Assembly (NCBI GenBank): GCA_022747635.1
Contig: JAKTNV010000010.1
Span: 39,828,237-39,892,236 of the forward strand
Length of the DNA stretch: 64,000 bases
DNA from: Hetaerina americana
Taxonomy: Eukaryota; Arthropoda; Insecta; Odonata; Calopterygidae
Direction: 5' to 3'
Shown piece by piece: positions 13,601 to 25,583 of the stretch. The notes under the pieces are model-generated. The model saw nothing but the letters and a program-made list of their open reading frames with translations. It did no database searches and had not been told where the DNA came from. The position numbers and the translations under genes are program-made. The first letter of the stretch is position 1; each line of letters starts with the position of its first letter.

Positions 13601-16180
13601 TTTGGCGAGTGAAAATAAATTTTTCGAAGATAAAAATAGTTCAGGAATTTGAACATATTCCCGGTTTCGAGGATTTATTAAATTTTATGTGTCTCCCTTA
13701 AAAGAGTTTCACATCGTTACAAAAGAAACAAGTACGTAACATGAGCTTAACATAGAAGTAATCAATTTGTAGGACATGGAAAAATTCAGAAAAAGGAAAA
13801 CTAAAAACACCAAAAATGTTTTTTGTTTCCCTCAAACAAGCAGGATCCAGCACGTCCCTGAAGAACGAGTTGAGTACAGATAAATGATGCTTTAGTTCAA
13901 TATCAATGACAAAACTTAAAATTATTCTCACGGCGTAGCCGGTTCACAATGTGCACTATCATTTCAAAATTTTCTTTAAAAAATCAAATTTCTTTGACTA
14001 AATGAAACCAAATATTGCCCAATTAGTGACCGGAATCTCTCCCAACCTTTTATACATGAAAATTTCATATTAAGAAGACGTGTGAACTGCGAGTCACCTA
14101 TTGTATATTGAGAGTGTCACCCCTAAAGTTCCCAATTATCCCAGGATGCGTGGCTTCCATATAATTACTTCTCTCGGAAGTGATCGATTGGGAACATCAT
14201 GTTGTCCATATCACAAAAGAAATAAATAGAAGATCAAACTAAAATTAAGACCTGCCAACAGTCATAACTGGGTTGCAAGCCGAATCTGACAATTGGACAA
14301 TTTAAAAACGGTTAAAGCAACTGCTGGCGAAAAAGTACAAATTAGTACTTCATGTAATTAAAACCCAGAAAAAATTAAGCTTCATAACTTGAATATGCAT
14401 TCTTGTTACAAACGTACAAAGCACATTGAAGGATGGAATACATAAGAATACCTAGAATATTTGAATGCACATATCTGAATTAATGGGTACTGAAGTATGG
14501 AGTTATTTGTCCCCTGGGCGTTGTGTTTGTGCTTTTTTGAAATTCATCATGATGAAACTGCAAGTCATTTTCGAATTGCTGGCAAAAATAAATGATGCTA
14601 TTTCCACTCCTCACATAATTTGGCGACGTAGTCTACACACATTAAAATTTTAAGGCACTGTGACAAACAACAGTTCTACTCGAAAAACTACGATGAAATT
14701 AACTCAAGATGTTTGAACAATAGGATTTTTCGAAACACAAAGTTTGCGAATTTCAGAATTCAAATTTAACACTTTTTTAGAAATTCCAATTCCTCTTAAA
14801 TCGAATATTTCAGCCAGGGTTTCAGAAAATTAACGATTGGGTTTGGAAATTGTTTTTGGCATACCAGTATTTTTTTGGAATAGCCGAAAGCTGAAAAATT
14901 CCAGTAGAATTCAACTCTAAAGTGTCTCCTTTGCATAGATAAAAAAATGAGATATCTTCAAAGTTTTTCTGGAGGGGATGTGTCATGGTTTTGGAGAGCA
15001 TGGGAAAAGAGGATAGCAGAGGATAAAAAAGACCGGAAGTATAGGCCAGATTTTGTTACGAGGCCGTATGTTGATATACGCCGCAAAGTTGTACCCACGC
15101 GGCTAAGAAGGCAGCCGTTGAAGAAACCGCATGATAACGTAAGCATGTTGTCAGCTGGAAAAAGCGGTCTTCTGGTGATAGATACTATCCAAAATCTCTC
15201 CATCCGGACTACCCACGCAGAAAGACATTTGCGATAAGAAACGTACTGTTTCACGCCTGTACTTCCACGGACCTCACATTCCTATCCCACTATCACTTAG
15301 GCCACACTTGAAAATAATGTACTTGACATTCGACTTTTTAAAGACATAACTGACACAGTTGTACCCGCATCGTGCTATATAATTGGAGTCCTCGTCTCCT
15401 TAAATAAATCAACCTCACTTGGGACGCAATCATAAGCAAAAAACGAGAGCGAAATAATAGAGAGAAATTTACTTTGGAATTTTCAATGGCCATTTAAACG
15501 TTCTTGCTTGTTTTAGTTTTCGTTGCCATTTTATTACAGTATGTTTCTGCTTAAGTCATGATCCAAATAAATTTATCTGCCCGATATCTTTGGCCATACT
15601 ACAACGAAATCTTATCATATGATATAATTGGATTTATTACAAAGTATATGTGTTTTAACACTGCCACGTTACGACATACGTATTTTCAATTTGAAAATTG
15701 CACATGTACGCATTTTCAAATTTATTTAACGTACAATTGGATGGACGTCTTCCGCAATTTCCCGAACGTCTTCCGATTATTTTCATATCAACCTTGGTAA
15801 CGTGGAAAAATGTGCGCTCTTTAATTTTAATAAGATACTTTTCTTAAAACGGAACAATTATCAATGAGAAATAAAATGATGTCTTGACAATTGCTCAGGA
15901 ATTTTCTAGCACAGTGCTTGAAAGGAGGATAAGAGCCCATTAAAACGCTTCTGAGTATGTTAAATTATGGTTTAACATCAGTTTTACCAAAAACATATTC
16001 AGTAGAATCATACACATGTGGGTCTTAGGAAAGAATAGATTCCAATTACGTGACGTGAGTCGATTCACTACACGCATGCCACTAATAAAATTAACAACAG
16101 GTAAAACGATTAAATTTACATTATATTTATCGCATGGGATCTAATTGGGTCAACTTATTTGAGCGTGAGAAATCAAAACG
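10680..16180. other. Phosphatase intron 1, central part, no recognisable feature
   Basis: AT-rich sequence. Open frames such as 11699-12007 (+) and 14947-15237 (+) have no recognisable motif or splice support. The latter is mirrored by an equally long frame on the other strand, which suggests chance. Confidence 0.4.
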
Positions 16181-16199
16181 GTGACAACCTCCACGCGGC

Positions 16200-16330
16200 A
16201 TGGCATAGTCGCACCTAAACCAATCCGGTTGGTCCAGTGGTTAACACTCTCGCGGGCTAACTCAAGGTTCTCCAGTTTGGAGTTTGCCTCGGGTGTTGGT
16301 GTGTCCTATTCGCGGAAATATCTCGATTTT
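16200..16330 (+). repeat. tRNA-derived SINE-like fragment
   Basis: CCGGTTGGTCCAGTGGTTAA at about 16225 is a good A-box (TGGTCCAGTGGTTAACACT). GTTTGGAGTTTGCC about 50 bp later resembles a decayed B-box, and a short GT-rich body follows. It looks like a tRNA-headed SINE rather than a tRNA because the arms do not fold into a complete cloverleaf. Confidence 0.45.
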
Positions 16331-17740
16331 ACTAACATGAGAGAGTTGATGAATGACCTCATCCTTCGAAAGATGTCGCACACCACTATACAACTACTTA
16401 AAATTCTGGAAAAAATATCCTATAAGTACTAGGTCCGAAACATACATATCTCCTATGCATCATATAGAGATCATAATGGTACGATTTCTGTGTATATGCT
16501 GTGAATGAGGAGGCAAAATTCCATGTGTTAAATTTACTGTTTAGCTATAAACAGCAAACCTTGAACCGTAAAGGGTCATCCCTTTACGGGTTATTGTAAA
16601 CATTATTATTTAATATAGTCAGTCTAAAAAGAGGCAGTAAGAAACTAAATGTATCCTTTCCAGCAAACCTTGAATTAGGTGTTCCCAAAATAAAACTATT
16701 ATTCTTGTTTTAACATTTATGAAGTGTCTCAGTTTCACTAAGGGAAATAGGAACGTTGCTTTTGACGCAACAGAGAAAGTCAATTATTATCGCAACTACT
16801 AGTATATACACAGAAGTTTTTTTAACATTATAATGTAGGCAGATAATGAAATGTATTTAACTTTAAAAATTGGAACTGATAGAGTAATTACGTATATAAA
16901 ACGCTAAAATGAAATATTAATGTTTCCCGCTCTGTCGCCAAAAATCTTGTAATTATTCATGTAAGAATTTGATCTGAGGCGGATGCTCGAATACCGTCAT
17001 GACCATATCTAGTTTCAAATTACTATAACACTAGAGAGTACCATTTCAAAAATACAACTGTCTGGAATTGATAACTCCGGCATATTTGTGAGAGTTTCCA
17101 TAACATGAATTAGCTTTGGTTCAATTTCGGTGAAAGCGACATTTCAATTCAATCATTGGGAAGTATTTGGACAATACACTACCTACATGTTCCAGCGCTA
17201 TTGCCTAAAAATCAACACCCTAGGGTTTGCAATCTGGTCGCCGCAAATACTAAAATGTCGAACTTCCGGTTTGGGATTCAGAATTTCATGGCAGCGTTGC
17301 CCTTGGCCTCCTTGATACCTGTACACGCGAATCAAACAGGAAGTTTGTTCCACTCGTGCCACCGCGACAGAGAGTGAGATACATAATTGCAGTAATGCAG
17401 CTGGCGCGGCTACGCCAATGAATGAATTTACTGCGGAAGAAAAAAACATGTAATCACTTTACTGAAATACTAATTGGTGAAATTTAATCAACAGTTTACA
17501 CGATAAAACCTCAAGATAATGTAATATTTAGTAAGCTACTTGGCTAGGTATATATCGAACGAAAATAGTTAATAATGTTCAATCAAAAACCAATGGCGAC
17601 TGAAAAATAGGGGTATTAAATAACTTCCACCCCTTACGCTGACCAGCCTGTCTAGTTAAGGGATATCCATATAACATTGAAACAGATAAATACGCTGGTA
17701 TTAAATTGTCAATTTTGCCGGAAACGTTCTAATGGTGAAT
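16330..17740. other. Phosphatase intron 1, with a small palindrome at 16.57 kb
   Basis: CGTAAAGGG TCAT CCCTTTACG forms a perfect hairpin at about 16568-16590. The phrase CAGCAAACCTTGAA occurs just before it (about 16552) and again at about 16661. Otherwise nothing is recognised. Confidence 0.45.
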
Positions 17741-17749
17741 TTAAGTTTG

Positions 17750-18170
17750 CGGTGTAATGAAACTTTTGCGCTTGCAAACCAACTCTCAGCTTGGCGAGTG
17801 GCGTGGGTGCCCTCACGGGAAATCGTCCGCCTCGCTGGGAACTACTAGGTGAATCCGATTCCTCCTCCCTTCGTCCGTCCTGGGATTAAGTTTTTGACCT
17901 TGCCCACGGCGACCTCCTTTCTTCACGCTTTTCTACGCCGTCTTAATCCGGTCTACCTGTGTCTCCCAAGTTTGAGCCTCCCCTCTCCCATCTGACATCC
18001 ACCCACACTGGTGACGAAACAAAGAAACCACCTCGGCCAAGGACCCGCGTTCGTCAGAGCGGGCACCATTTCGTCGCACGACTGTCCGATTTTCGCCGAA
18101 GATGGCAACGGAAAACAACTCTGTCGCCCAGCGTAAGGGAGATGGGTGAGGGCGGTCTTTCCTAGATACG
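17750..18170 (+). mobile_element. Possible LTR-retrotransposon fragment (LTR end, primer-binding site, gag start)
   Basis: A block of markedly higher GC than its surroundings. It contains ATCCACCCACA followed by CTGGTGACG, which resembles an LTR 3' CA end followed by a TGGTGAC-type primer-binding site. About 90 bp later there is an ATG with MATENNSVAQRKGDG, then a stop. I see no matching second LTR or pol nearby. The assignment rests on these weak cues and could be wrong. Confidence 0.3.
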
Positions 18171-19540
18171 CACCACGATGGCGACGCGAATGTGTGCAAC
18201 TAATGACCAAAAATGGAAATTCTTATATTCACTTAGTACATCGGGCGTGTGATACCCTAAGAGTTCGAGCAGAACTTAAATTTGACCATGTGAAGTTTTC
18301 GCTTTTATTATTCTGTGGCTAACACACGCCTGAGTTTTAGAATACAAATATCGATTAATTTTTAATTTCCTGTTTATTTCACTTGAACTTGTCGTCCCCA
18401 AAACGCTAAGTTCATCAGAAATAAGACGAAAAGGATATTATGAAGATATCAGACACATATGGTAGTATTTTCTCATAACATCTCTAATGAGTATTCCTAA
18501 AGGGGTACGGAGTAAAGAGAAAAAAAATGGTATTCTTTTAGATGCAAAACTTATTGATAACTTCCATTACACTTACAACATTGCTGCCTCGCGTGAAGAA
18601 TCAAGTCAGCGACCATATAGCATAAGAGTCCTGAACCTTCTTAATTTTCACAAAGGCTCTGTTTTATTATATGATTTTTCTCGAAGATTTCCCGTAAGCA
18701 TTAATTTTCATAATACTTCGGCAGTATTTCACAGACAAAGAAGATCCATACACACCCGGAAGTTAATTAATTACTCAAAAAATCAAAACTTCCTTGACCA
18801 TTTGGAAGAATTCTACCAAAATAGCAAGTGATTAATAGCAGCGTCAGGTAAAATTCATTTTTTCTTCGAATAATGCGAAATCGCAATAGACAAAAAACAC
18901 ACCGACATAAATTCACTTGATGGGTTTGCGCCATTGCAACCGCCACTGCCTAAACTCCACAACTAACAGACGTGGACTCACATTGTACAGTCATATATTT
19001 TCTCTGGTTAGAGATACACTTAGGAGTCGTTAAGGCTATATGTAAAAGCAAAGTGCAAAACATTGAAAAGCTTTTAATGTTTTCCTTGTTTCGAAATTCC
19101 AGGAGAGAAATTATGACGTCTATTCTTTCGCAAAAAAAATTTTGTGGCGGAATTTACAACTCCTTGAAGTCGTCTTTATAGTTCTTCTGCTACTATGGCA
19201 AGAAATGGATATTCTCCTTGATCAACTAAGTATTGCGATAAGTTACGGAGCATAATGAAGATTTTATAAAATACTATGGGATTAAAGCCACTGAGAGCGT
19301 TTTAGATGAAGGAGGACAGCAATCGCGAAGGAAATAATTAGAATTGGTAGTGTATATATTTGTCGATATCCTACATGTTATTCTTTTTTATTAATAGACC
19401 CATCCTTTTACGAGCTCTACAGCAGGATTTGAATATACGTATCCTATTATTGAATATTCTTGCATGTAAGTGCTTTCTTTCGTGTGATTAAATTGTACCG
19501 AATGCATGGTCTAACTAATATTTGTCTAGAGGTAACATGA
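18170..19540. other. Phosphatase intron 1, no recognisable feature
   Basis: The open frame at 18487-18831 (+, 114 codons) has no recognisable domain, and I see no convincing splice signals around it. Confidence 0.35.
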
Positions 19541-19542
19541 TT

Positions 19543-20118
19543 TGGTTTTACAAGTGGTTTTATTCTATATTACGGGTGGTGACCTAACACCCCCACTACA
19601 CGCCCCCACGACGGCATGAGGGGTATTATGTAGATGTAGACGAAACTTAACCTAAATATTCCAGAAAACTACCATAGGTTTTAGTGCTCAATGACGGTAA
19701 TTTTTATGGGGATGTGGAAGGACTGCACTGAAGTATAGTGGAAGAGTTTATCGGAAGTAATGTTAAGCAGTAGACTACATTCAGAAGTATTCTGAACTTA
19801 GTATTACAGCACTATGAACTGACAAGCGATTTCACTCCACTGCTTCTCATCCCTTTCAATAATGTTTTTCTTTAGCTGTTTAATGCCCAATGGATTTGGC
19901 TATCGTCCTAGTAAAATACTTACAACTACATTTATTATGGCCCTGAACAGCGCCATCTTTGTAATACAGGAACATGGTGCTCATGACGGATATTCCTAGT
20001 ATTTAAACACACTTCTCATCTACATCTACATAATACCCCCCAAGCGGCCGCAAGGGCGTGTGGCGGGGGTTGTTAGGTCACCACCCGTAAAAGAGAGCAA
20101 AACCACAAGCAAAATGAA
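19543..20118. repeat. Foldback element with ~100 bp inverted arms
   Basis: The left arm (19543-19640) contains ACGGGTGGTGACCTAACA, GC-rich spacers, GGGTATTATGTAGATGTAGA. The right arm (20016-20118) is its inverted, diverged copy (TCTACATCTACATAATACCC ... GTTAGGTCACCACCCGT). The internal 375 bp has no coding capacity. It resembles a MITE or foldback insertion; no target-site duplication is clear to me. Confidence 0.65.
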
Positions 20119-20204
20119 CATATTTATGCAAACCTACATCCATAGTGGTGTATACCATAAAAATCATAAACACAGTAATCAATCTGAAGGTTAGTTCGGT
20201 AGGT

Positions 20205-20430
20205 GATGGTACAATTCACCCAGTACTAAGCCCGACAGCGTGTGAAATTCACACATCAGGGTAGGGGAGCTAGTTCCTTTCCCTGCGCCGGTTATGGGTC
20301 CAGAAAAATAGTGGCGTATACATTCATGCAAAAACCTTTTTAACTTACACGCATACAAATACATATTATATCAACTAACAAGCACATGCATTTTAGAATG
20401 TAGTAAAAATTTATCCAATAACGTCAGTAT
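20205..20430 (+). repeat. Dispersed repeat also present at 32.93 and 43.95 kb
   Basis: 20324-20424 (CTTACACGCATACAAATACA ... TTTTAGAATGTAGTAAAAAT) matches 32935-33035 closely. 20215-20310 (TACTAAGCCCGACAG ... TAGTTCCTTTCCCTGCGCC) matches 43960-44070. These look like pieces of one interspersed family, perhaps a SINE or the tail of a larger element. Confidence 0.55.
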
Positions 20431-23400
20431 TCTACTCTTTTCTCTTTTTATCAGAATTGCAGCATGAGACACTTATTGATTCGTATAATGTGGCCAAAGA
20501 CTTAGTTTTTCCCAATTTTTATTTCCATTTCCTTAATATTCCGCCTTCGCTGAAAGATATAAAATGCTCTCCTCTGCTTCGATAATTTTAAATGGCACAG
20601 CTGGCTTCTGTATCGATACTACTGTAAGAAAAGCTCTTATTCTTTTCAATAATTATCATTCTCTCATTCTGATACATTTAACGCTATCTTTTTTAAGCCA
20701 AATGATTCGAAAAACTCTTGATAAACACTCCGAAATGAAATAGGATGGCAAAGTCGTTGTGTTTCAAAATAGGTGACGCTTTGATGTACGTTTTTATCCT
20801 TCACTGAGCGTTCGTATGGCAGCTTAAAACTTATTTTATAAACGGTGGCACCGAGCCATTGGTACGACTCAACGAATCCGTGGGTCTCGTTCAATCTGGA
20901 ATGTTCCTTAATCTGGCCCATGAAGAATAATGGAGATAATTTATCAATAGCACTGAGCATTATTTTCAAAGCTAAGCAAATAAGCTCCCCTTTCTCCACA
21001 ACAAGGAAAAGATAAAAGTTACAAATTGGTGAAATCACAAGTATTAAATATTTTCTTCAGTTTTCTGGCCTTGACCATCGATTTCTTAAAGCAAATTTTG
21101 TGACCATCAGCACAATATGATTGGACATCACCTGGACCTGGATTGAACCTAGGGTAGAGAGAGCTTTTTCACAACGTAGACACTGCTGAAAGCCGATGGT
21201 TGTAACTTTGAGAGTAGAACGGGCAGCATTGTTTTCTTCCTAGTCAAGGTGTACTCTGCGGCCATTTATTGGCAACGCCCGCGGCAAAATTTTCCACCGA
21301 AAGGAGCATGAATATGCGGTTGTCGTTATGTCCACATCAAGCTATCACACGTGACAATCCACGCAAAAGACAAAAATGTTTGAGCGAAATAAACATTATC
21401 AAACCGAAAAACAACTGCTGGCTTAGGTGTACGAGTATCCCAAAGATACACTGCGAATTACATGTCATTGAAATAATGGAAATCTTCGCACCATAAAGCA
21501 AGATTGGGCATAAGTAAAAGGAGTATCTTGGATAGTAATTCATTTAAAAATAAACGAGGCAGGAAACTGATTTTTTTTTAACTTTATCCTGTTTCGATTA
21601 TAGTAATCTCCGGTCGGCTGGACGCATGGGCCTATTTTTTCGAATCCAATCCATTCATTGCACTCGTTTCAATTCTGATGCTCCAAAAATGCAATGCGAA
21701 TACAAACATTTTCAAGTAGATTCAATTAAACACGATGAATAGAAATAACATGCAAGTTCTTTTACAGCTGTACTGACGTTTTTAATTAATTTTAGAATAA
21801 TTATGACGGCTCGTCTTCGGTGTATTTAACAGGAAAAAAGGAAAGAATGTCGGAAGAATTCAAGAACCAACGTGACAATTATCTGACTCAATCGAGCTAA
21901 TTTTTTTTCAGGAAATAAAACTTTTGGAATTCCTGCACCCTTTCTCATCACGATAAAAACGGGAAGACTTTTAATGGCGCCCGCCAAGATTATTCCTTGA
22001 TGCTATACGCCAGTCCTTTCTCGTCGTCATGTTGAGACTTGAGGGATGCAGCTGAACTGAGGAAACCGCCCAGTCTTTTTGGAGCAGAGCGTTAGCCACA
22101 AATAAAGTTTTTCGCCGATTTAGGCTCACATTACTCAGAGAGAAAACGAAATGTGATTAGAAAATAAGCACTTTAATATACTCAATGATTAAATTCAATT
22201 AAAGCAGTTGTACTTTCGAGGAGTTATCCGAAAAGGACAAGCGAGTTCAGGCTTGCGGCTGGACAAATCTAAATTTGAGAGCGTTAAATTCTCTCACTTG
22301 ATCTATGTTTGCTTTAATTGTGAGAATCAATCATATTCACGCTCTCAATTACGTAGCTGGCAGTTGTAAATTTCAAATGTGGTCTACATTTCCCCGCTAA
22401 GATATTAACTTTCCACAGTTAAAACTAAAAACTAACTTGCGTGCAAAGATCATTAGATAAACAATGAATCATGCTTGAAAGTTCTGAATCCTTCCGCGGA
22501 GACTCCTTCGCGTAACATATCTGTCAACAACTGCTTATGAGCGTTAAATCCAGGGCAGAGAGCCTGGTCTTTTGATCTCTCACCTTCTATTCCCCCCTGA
22601 CCTTTTTCAAAGTTCCCCCACCTTCCTCAATCCTATCATCCGCTAGATCTATCAGCATGCATCTTTCCAATGTCTGTCTCCGTAATCTTCGACTCAACTA
22701 GGTCTCAGTTCCATAACCTTTCACCGAAGCGTTCAGTTAGAAACTCCACAGATGAACATGTTATTCCGTTGGCAAAAATCTCTCTCACATTGCGGTGGTT
22801 TCACAACTGCTCAACTGTGCGAGACAAAGCTAACCACTCAAATCCATTAATGAAATTCCATGCTTCGGAATGTTTTGAGATAACATTTTGGTAGAGGGAA
22901 AGACATTTCTAATTATACATTGATTGCTATATGCAAAAAATAAAATAGAATGCATTGTGGGTAGCTTTATACCGATCCCTTTTCGGATTTAAGAGGATTG
23001 AAAATAATCCCAAATTATTGCAGACCACCCACAAATTTTCCGTCTTATACCTCTTCCCACATGCGCAGGGCATTGAAAATGGCACATAAGACAAACATGA
23101 GGGGCACATTACATTAATTTTCATTTAGCTATCATCATTATACGCTATTTTATTATGCATTAGAGTGGATAAGTATTATGAAAAAATAAACGACAAAAAC
23201 GCTTCAATAATGCTTGACTGGTTAACAAATATCCTTTTCTAAAGGCGAATTTAATTTTCTCGTAAAGCGGTTGAGGTCGCTAAGAACTTTTTATTTTTTA
23301 TTCTTATATTAGATTTTTCTCTTTAATAAATGAATAGGAAAAAAGAGTTAAAATTTTCACTTACGAACGACGTCATATACAGTCGAAGCCTGAGTTCACC

Positions 23401-25428
23401 CCAGAAATGAATAAATGAACCATTCGATAAATCGATTCAGCTAAGTTCGAATCGAATACAAGAATTTAATTATCTTGGAATTCCATATATATATATATAT
23501 ATATATAATACGTGTTAGACCAACAGCAAAAGGAAATTAAAAAATTTTAATTACAGTACAAAGGAACAAAGTAAATGCTGCAGCAAATTCATGAAGTCCC
23601 ACGAACATTTAACCCATTGAAATGTAATGAAATAATTTACTTTGTAATGTAAAAAAAAAAATTATCCCATTCTTGCGATTAAGTAAGGTTCTGAAACAGA
23701 GCATTCGTAGGTGTAAATTAGTAACAAAAATACCGATTCACACTTAAAAATCATAATAACTATGGTTTCTTACAATCATTTCATATGATTCATAGTAGTC
23801 TTTCGTTGAAATTCTCCAAATAATTTGCTGTGGATAAAATTAGATTTATAAAAATACGTATTGCTTTACGAAATTATTAGAACAAAACCTGTTCACCGAT
23901 TTTCCAAAAAAATTAAATACCACATGGGATGGGAAACTATGGATAATTATTTCCATTACAACTTGCAATAACAACGCAACATCATCAAAAACCCATCCTT
24001 AAGCATAACAAGCAATCACATTTCTTTTAAGAAAACTACGAGGTAAATCTTTGGGAGGGAGACAATGTAAATAAAAATTCTACCAACTAAGATGAAGTAT
24101 CCGATGGAATTTCCCGAAGTATTTTAACAGCTGGCTCCGTTTTATGCCACCTGCAAAAACATTTCAAATCCTGACTTAGTCACCATTAACAGAATGGCAT
24201 TTCTATGAGGATGATGGGCGGAATAAGGTCGTGGCTGCCTTGAAAGCGTTTTTCAATCAACTCAACCGGTTATTATAAATCTCACCGTAGACGATGGCCA
24301 GCTAGCAAAATAGAATGGTAATTCTATTGGGAACAGTCTCCTCAGAAACTTCTTGATTGAGGATGGTAAAACGTTGTAAGCCGTTAAACGTTTGCATTAG
24401 ACTTCCCTCGCCCACTCGCATGAGTCGAAAAATCAATTAATACCCTTAAAAACACCTTAATACGAAATGATAGATAAAAAATTTTCCCAGAGGAAAACGT
24501 TTTTTCTTAAAACTATTAATTCAAGGATGTATTAGATCAGTGATTATCTCAGTACGCAAAAAGAAAAATCCACAAAAAAATCAAACAACTACCATACCTT
24601 TGATCTTTACTTTATCTGCTGGTTTGAATTGTGAACTATGTTTATTCTTTCGGCTAAAACATCCTCGGGGTTTCAACTTCTTAGCATTTGATTGGATGTG
24701 TACAACAAATACATAAAATCTATCGGGAACAAATATATTTTCTACATACTAATAGGGAAAACGAACATAATCCAGGATCTACGTTGCAGTTCCTTCGCAT
24801 TGCCCTAATATATCCCCAAATCAGTACAGCTATGACCTTAATCACAATAAGTGTTTCCTTGTTTTAATGGATAGAAAACTGATATAATCTGAAAATATAT
24901 GAGTGGAATGGGAAGAATTTTAAATGCTCAAACGCCATTTTAGTTCACTCCATATTAAAATAAGCGTATCACAACTTGTTTTCATCTATACACAAGTAAT
25001 GGAAGTCAAACATCAATTGAAGTTTGGAGGCGGTGAAGAACGCTAAAAAAGTAAGAAACTACTTCGGAAAGTCAATATAAGAGTGGGTGCGTGATATCAG
25101 AAACAAACGAAAAAGCTGATTGGCCAGTTAAGGAGATTGATAGCCGTCGTGGAAGGGTTTGGATTACATCGGCGGGTGCCATTTCATCAAGGGAAGAGAG
25201 CCTCCGCGAGTTGAAAGTTTAGCTATTTGCACTTACCAGGCGTACAGTAATAAAAAATAATACAGCATTAAAAGTAATGTATAAAAGTTCTCAAGACATT
25301 ATTATAACTATAAAGAATGAATTATAATGAACGAACAATAATAAAGAGTATTATAAATGTTTGTTTAATTAAATATTGTTACAAAACATCCACCCCTTAT
25401 CTACTGACATGCGACTTTTTATATCACT
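20430..25428. other. Phosphatase intron 1, mostly featureless; (AT)n at 23.49 kb
   Basis: A (AT)n microsatellite lies at about 23487-23508. The minus-strand open frame 20664-21038 (124 codons) lacks any recognised motif and is not supported as a gene. Confidence 0.4.
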
Positions 25429-25583
25429 ATTAATTAAAATTTGGCAATTTTCCACAAAATAAAATTGAATGCGACCGATTTCAATGTAACTACATGATCA
25501 TCAGGTCGCGTAGACCTGATGATGATATAGTAGATGGTAGATTCAATATTATTTTGTGAGAAATTGCCAATTTTTAATTAATC
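25428..25583. repeat. Palindrome with hammerhead-like CTGATGA cores
   Basis: The left arm TTAATTAAAATTTGGCAATT ... and the right arm ... AATTGCCAATTTTTAATTAA are inverted copies of about 75 bp meeting at about 25510. Near the centre two CTGATGA boxes diverge (minus 25504-25498, plus 25516-25522). On the minus strand a small stem (ATGTA/TACAT) and GAAA (25482-25479) follow, the order found in hammerhead ribozyme cores. Confidence 0.6.

Noticed and set aside
14947..15254. Two ~97-codon frames on opposite strands
   Set aside because: They mirror each other, have no domain, and lie deep in an intron. Chance openness is the simpler reading.
20664..21038. 124-codon minus-strand frame
   Set aside because: No motif, no promoter or splice context and no relation to a known family that I can see.
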